A stretch of DNA of 38,767 nucleotides. Origin: an uncultured Erythrobacter sp. (GTDB taxonomy: Bacteria > Pseudomonadota > Alphaproteobacteria > Sphingomonadales > Sphingomonadaceae). Position numbers and translations under genes: made by a program. Under the pieces are notes generated by a model. That model saw nothing but the letters and a program-made list of their open reading frames with translations. It was not told the origin of the DNA and ran no database searches. Of this stretch, positions 35,208 through 38,767 are shown in pieces. Position 1 is the first letter of the stretch. Each line of letters opens with the position of its first letter. The stretch lies in the NCBI GenBank assembly GCA_937969505.1, contig CALBWA010000006.1:1-38767 (forward strand), in the 5' to 3' direction.

Positions 35208-36515
35208 TTGGAGATATTTGACCAGACACGCGGCCTGATCGGTTTGGCGCTGATCGTGTTGCTGGCCTGGGGTCTATCGGAAAACCGGTCCGCCCGGCCA
35301 ACCCTGCGTTGGATCGGCGGTGCTCTTGCGATGCAGATCGCAATCGCCCTGATCGTTACCAGGGTGCCATTCGTATGGACCATTGTGGGTTATGCCAATT
35401 CCGGGGTGGCTGCGATCGAGCAGGCAACGCTGGTCGGATCGTCTTACATATTCGGGTATACCGGCGGCGCTCCGATCCCGTTCCTGCTCAAACCGGGTCA
35501 AAGCGAACCGGTTGTTGTGGCCTTTCAAATCCTGCCGCTGATCATTGTCTTTTCCGCTTTGGCTGCTCTCTTGTGGCACTGGGGCATATTGACTGCACTT
35601 GTAAAAGGCCTGTCATGGGCGCTGCGCAAGACATTGGGGGTAAGTGGTACGGTTGGGTTGGGGGCGGGGTCTTCCATCTTTCTGGGCGTGGTTGAAACGC
35701 CGCTGGTTCTGAAAGCATGGTTTGACCGGATGAGCCGGGCAGACCTGTTCGCGATTATGGTCATCATCATGTCGACCATCTCCGGCGCCACGCTGGTGCT
35801 GTATGCCACCACATTGCGCGAGGTCGTGCCTAATGCTGTTGGCCACATGATCGTCGCTTCGCTCATTTCTTTGCCCGCAGCCATTTTGCTTGCCCGTCTA
35901 ATGGTGCCTCCAACGACGAATGACGCACACGGTCGCGCTGAAGCAGACGAAAACACGGCTGGAAAGAGCTCTGAAACGGCCGGGGAAGCACTCTCTTATA
36001 ATGGCAGTATGGACGCGATTATCCGCGGAACCACCGAAGGCGTGCAGCTGGTGCTGGCGGTGATCGGTGTGATCATTGTCGTCTTCGCTCTGGTCAATCT
36101 GGTCGATCAGGTTTTGGCGCTGCTGCCGTTGATCGAAGGTGAGCCGATGACTCTGCGTCGCATTTTTGGTTGGCTGTTTGCCCCCTTGATGTGGGTCATC
36201 GGTATCCCTTGGGCCGAGGCTATGGAAGCCGGCAGCTTCATGGGCACCAAAACCATCCTCAATGAATATGTCGCTTTTCTCGACCTGGCTTCGATCGCGC
36301 CAGGCACTCTTGATCCACGCAGTCTGGTGATATTGACCTACGCACTGAGCGGGTTTGCCAACCTGGCCAGCGTTGGTTTGATTGTATCGACCATTGGCGC
36401 ACTCTGTCCGGCCAGACGGGCAGAGGTCGCCTCGCTCGGCATGAAAAGCTGGTTGGCAGGCAATTTGGCCTCCTTAATGACGGGAGCCGTGATAGGCTTG
36501 GTAACATGGAACTGA
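35208..36515 (+). CDS. NupC/CNT-family nucleoside transporter
   Basis: Inner-membrane concentrative nucleoside transporter, 435 residues with about ten membrane segments. VSGTVGLGAGSSIFLGVVETPLVLKAW carries the CNT substrate-binding GxGxxxFxGxxEtP pattern. FLGTKTILNEYVAF and ILTYALSGFANLASVGLIVSTIGALCP are also characteristic. The start is TTG 35208 with GGGGGG seven bases upstream; the ATG at 35201 leads to a stop after six codons. It lies 23 bases after the fusion flavoprotein. It probably imports nucleosides with protons or sodium. Confidence 0.93.
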   Translation: MEIFDQTRGLIGLALIVLLAWGLSENRSARPTLRWIGGALAMQIAIALIVTRVPFVWTIVGYANSGVAAIEQATLVGSSYIFGYTGGAPIPFLLKPGQSEPVVVAFQILPLIIVFSALAALLWHWGILTALVKGLSWALRKTLGVSGTVGLGAGSSIFLGVVETPLVLKAWFDRMSRADLFAIMVIIMSTISGATLVLYATTLREVVPNAVGHMIVASLISLPAAILLARLMVPPTTNDAHGRAEADENTAGKSSETAGEALSYNGSMDAIIRGTTEGVQLVLAVIGVIIVVFALVNLVDQVLALLPLIEGEPMTLRRIFGWLFAPLMWVIGIPWAEAMEAGSFMGTKTILNEYVAFLDLASIAPGTLDPRSLVILTYALSGFANLASVGLIVSTIGALCPARRAEVASLGMKSWLAGNLASLMTGAVIGLVTWN

Positions 36516-36527
36516 AGTGGACAGCTG

Positions 36528-37133
36528 ATGTTTGATGCCCGCCTGCGGCCTCTGATCGATCCGCCGCTGAACGCCGCGGGTCGAGCGATGGCAGCCATGG
36601 GTATCACCGCGAATGTGGTGACAGTGGTTGGCGCCATGCTGGGCATGGCGGCCGGGTGGGCTATTGCTCAGCAAGCCTATGGCTGGGGCCTGGCACTGAT
36701 ATTGGCTAATCGGTTGCTGGACGGGCTGGACGGTGCAGTGGCACGCGCATCAGGCAGCAGCGATTTCGGAGGTTATCTCGATATTGTTGCGGACTTCATC
36801 TTCTACGTAAGCGTACCGGTGGGGTTTGGATTTGCTGCCCAGCACAATCAGCTTCCGGCCTTGGTTCTGGTCGCAAGTTTTACGCTAACGGGCATCAGCT
36901 TTCTGGCCTTTGCTGCTGTTGCCGGTCAACGCGGTGATGAAACCGATGCCCATGGTAAAAAGAGTTTCTTCTACAGCACCGGCCTTGCCGAAGGGACAGA
37001 AACAATCATCGCTTTCGTGCTGATGTGCCTGCTGCCTCAGCACTTCGTAGTGGTCGCATACATCTACGGCGCTTTGTGCTTTGTGACTGTGGTGCAACGA
37101 TCTGTGTTGGCGCGCGTTAGTTTCACAGAATGA
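36528..37133 (+). CDS. CDP-alcohol phosphatidyltransferase family protein
   Basis: Integral membrane enzyme of the phospholipid-synthesis family that joins a phosphatidyl group from CDP-diacylglycerol to an alcohol, 201 residues. The active-site motif reads DGAVARASGSSDFGGYLDIVAD near residues 66-87. Spacing between AR and the glycine is seven residues, one less than in the standard D-G-x2-A-R-x8-G-x3-D-x3-D motif. It follows nupC by 12 bases. The head-group alcohol is not known; it is not clearly PgsA or PssA. Confidence 0.87.
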   Translation: MFDARLRPLIDPPLNAAGRAMAAMGITANVVTVVGAMLGMAAGWAIAQQAYGWGLALILANRLLDGLDGAVARASGSSDFGGYLDIVADFIFYVSVPVGFGFAAQHNQLPALVLVASFTLTGISFLAFAAVAGQRGDETDAHGKKSFFYSTGLAEGTETIIAFVLMCLLPQHFVVVAYIYGALCFVTVVQRSVLARVSFTE

Positions 37134-37184
37134 TCGCTGGAGCCCTGATGTTGCAGCGCATGAGTCAACCGAAAGGCATATTTG

Positions 37185-38618
37185 ATGAGCGATTACCCCG
37201 AACTGAACCTGTTGATTGGCGGCGAAAAGTTGGGACGGTCCGGCCGCGGCACAATGGATGTTATCAATCCAGCAACGGAAGAGGTCATTGCCGCCCTGCC
37301 AATGGCCAGCAAGGAAGACCTCGACAAGGCACTCGGCCATGCAGCCTGCGGGTTCAAGGAGTGGCGGCGAACTCCGGCAGACAAACGCGAGGCGATCTTG
37401 CGCAAAGGGGCATCGATGATCCGCGAGCGAGCCAAGGACATCGGTGCCATGCTGACGCGCGAGCAGGGCAAGCCCCTTAGCGAAGCCACAGGCGAAGTCG
37501 TCTATTGCGCCATGCTACTCGAATTTTACGCTGGCGAATGCAAGCGACTGTACGGTCGCACACTGGTCCGCCCTGCTGGCGAGCGGGTTGAGGTTCGTTA
37601 TGAGCCTATTGGACCGGTTGCCGGCTTTTCGGCCTGGAATTTTCCAGCTCTCAATGTGATGCGCAAAATCGGCGGACCGCTGGCAGCGGGATGTTCTGTG
37701 ATTGTAAAGCCGTCTGAAGAAACGCCAGCCGCTGGTCTGGCGATTGTCCAGTGCCTTTTGGATGCAGGCGTTCCGGGTGATGCCTGCCAGGTGGTATTTG
37801 GAGTTCCGGACGACGTTAGCCGCCACCTGCTCGGCTCCTCCATCATCCGCAAAGTCACTTTCACCGGGTCAACGGCGGTGGGCAAGCATCTGTCCAAGCT
37901 TGCGGCTGAAGATCTGAAGCGAACCACGATGGAACTGGGCGGCCACGGGCCGGTCCTGGTGTTCAGCGACGCTGATATCGACAAAGCGGTCAAGGTCATG
38001 GCCGCAAACAAATACCGCAATGCAGGGCAGGTTTGCGTCAGCCCGACACGCTTTCTGGTTCAGGAGGATGTGTTCGAACCGTTTCGCGAGGGATTTGTCG
38101 AACGCGCCAAAGCGCTTAAAGTTGGCAACGGTTTTGATGATGATGTGAAGATGGGGCCAATGGCCAGCGAACGTGGGCCGGAGGGTATTCAGTCCAAGAT
38201 TGTTGATGCCAAGGCGAAAGGCGCAAAAGTGCTTACCGGAGGAGAGCGGATCGGTAATCAGGGCTTTTATCACCAGCCCACTGTCTTGAGCGAGGTGCCC
38301 ATTGATGCCGAGATCATGAACGAGGAACCGTTTGGCCCCGTTGCGATAATCAATCCCATGAAAGGATATGATGACATGGTCGAGGAAGCCAATCGCTTGC
38401 CTTATGGTCTTGCCGCTTATGCCTGGACCAATGATCCCAAAATCCGGATGAAACTGGCAGAAGAAGTTGAAGCAGGCATGATCGCCATCAACGCGGGCTC
38501 TGTCAGCGCTGCAGACGCTCCATTTGGCGGAGTGCAGTGGTCAGGTGATGGATTGGAAGATGGGGCCGAGGGCGTCCTGTCTTGCATGGTTTCCAAGACC
38601 GTTCACGAAGGCAGCTAG
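37185..38618 (+). CDS. NAD-dependent aldehyde dehydrogenase (succinate-semialdehyde type)
   Basis: Second aldehyde dehydrogenase, 477 residues, different from the one at 26127. It has SAWNFPALNVMRKIGGPLAAGC with Asn152, TFTGSTAVGKHL, general-base MELGGHGPVLVFSDADIDKA with Glu250, and the nucleophile in NAGQVCVSPTRF (Cys284). The closing PFGGVQWSGDGLEDGAEG departs from the usual SGxGxExG ending. ATG 37185 (MSDYPELNLLIGG) is chosen over the TTG three bases earlier. It ends 34 bases from a convergent FAH-family gene. Confidence 0.92.
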   Translation: MSDYPELNLLIGGEKLGRSGRGTMDVINPATEEVIAALPMASKEDLDKALGHAACGFKEWRRTPADKREAILRKGASMIRERAKDIGAMLTREQGKPLSEATGEVVYCAMLLEFYAGECKRLYGRTLVRPAGERVEVRYEPIGPVAGFSAWNFPALNVMRKIGGPLAAGCSVIVKPSEETPAAGLAIVQCLLDAGVPGDACQVVFGVPDDVSRHLLGSSIIRKVTFTGSTAVGKHLSKLAAEDLKRTTMELGGHGPVLVFSDADIDKAVKVMAANKYRNAGQVCVSPTRFLVQEDVFEPFREGFVERAKALKVGNGFDDDVKMGPMASERGPEGIQSKIVDAKAKGAKVLTGGERIGNQGFYHQPTVLSEVPIDAEIMNEEPFGPVAIINPMKGYDDMVEEANRLPYGLAAYAWTNDPKIRMKLAEEVEAGMIAINAGSVSAADAPFGGVQWSGDGLEDGAEGVLSCMVSKTVHEGS

Positions 38619-38652
38619 AAGTCCATAGCCATGCATTGAGTTTTTGTGGTTT

Positions 38653-38767
38653 TCAGGCCTTGACCACGTTTTGTTCGATGGCGCCGAAGATGGAATGGTT
38701 GTCCTTGTCGCGCATTTCGATGCGCACGGTATCGCCTGCCTGCATGAAGCCGGTTTTGGGCGAGCCG
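38653..38767 (-). CDS. Fumarylacetoacetate hydrolase family protein, C-terminal end (partial)
   Basis: The window ends inside this leftward gene. The visible 37 residues read GSPKTGFMQAGDTVRIEMRD, then FGAIEQNVVKA and a stop. This is the C-terminal strand region of the FAH/2-keto-4-pentenoate hydratase family (xGSPKTGFM-GD-V-I). Such enzymes cleave or hydrate ring-cleavage products, which suits a catabolic neighbourhood. The rest is beyond the window. Confidence 0.8.
   Translation of the reverse strand, partial: GSPKTGFMQAGDTVRIEMRDKDNHSIFGAIEQNVVKA

Overview
The window looks like a chromosomal segment of an alphaproteobacterium, most likely a marine or aquatic member of the Sphingomonadales. 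This rests on a GcrA cell-cycle regulator, an rpsO-pnp locus, large TonB-dependent receptor and carotenoid-oxygenase genes, sulfatases, and short palindromic repeats typical of these genomes. The genus cannot be fixed from the sequence alone. Overall base composition is moderately GC-rich, apart from an AT-richer stretch near 15.6-15.8 kb.

Left part (1-12.7 kb) is mostly core genome. It holds a sodium/solute symporter, truB-rpsO-pnp with a structured pnp leader and clear terminators, then a compact operon of a RimB-like protease, rimK, an aspartoacylase-like zinc enzyme and a spermidine-synthase-like methyltransferase. A leftward DUF1993-DUF481 pair, gcrA, an ABC-2 permease and hspQ follow.

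Middle part (12.8-17.5 kb) is an accessory region that begins at tRNA-Ser(CGA). It contains the tail of an RHS polymorphic toxin with a Hint domain, two candidate immunity genes (one RraB-like), an orphan virB3 remnant, a fragment of the typA 3' end and tandem hairpin repeats. The conserved RHS core is broken by three short insertions; removing the first two exactly restores the conserved reading frame. Two overlapping AhpD-like genes lie at its right edge.

Right-centre (17.8-30.9 kb) is catabolic: a YCII protein, two convergent lipoprotein sulfatases of different types, and a cluster around two RPE65-family carotenoid/stilbene-cleaving oxygenases. That cluster also holds a TonB-dependent receptor, a TetR regulator, an aldehyde dehydrogenase, a CaiB-type CoA-transferase and a nitroreductase. 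The simplest reading is uptake of a hydrophobic alkene, oxidative cleavage to aldehydes, oxidation to acids and CoA activation.

Right end (30.9-38.8 kb) is a mix of redox, membrane and transport genes: a DUF1499 membrane protein, a SelD-N-terminus-like FAD protein, a VTT-membrane/flavoprotein disulfide reductase fusion, a NupC nucleoside transporter, a CDP-alcohol phosphatidyltransferase, a second aldehyde dehydrogenase, and the 3' end of a fumarylacetoacetate-hydrolase-family gene cut by the window edge.
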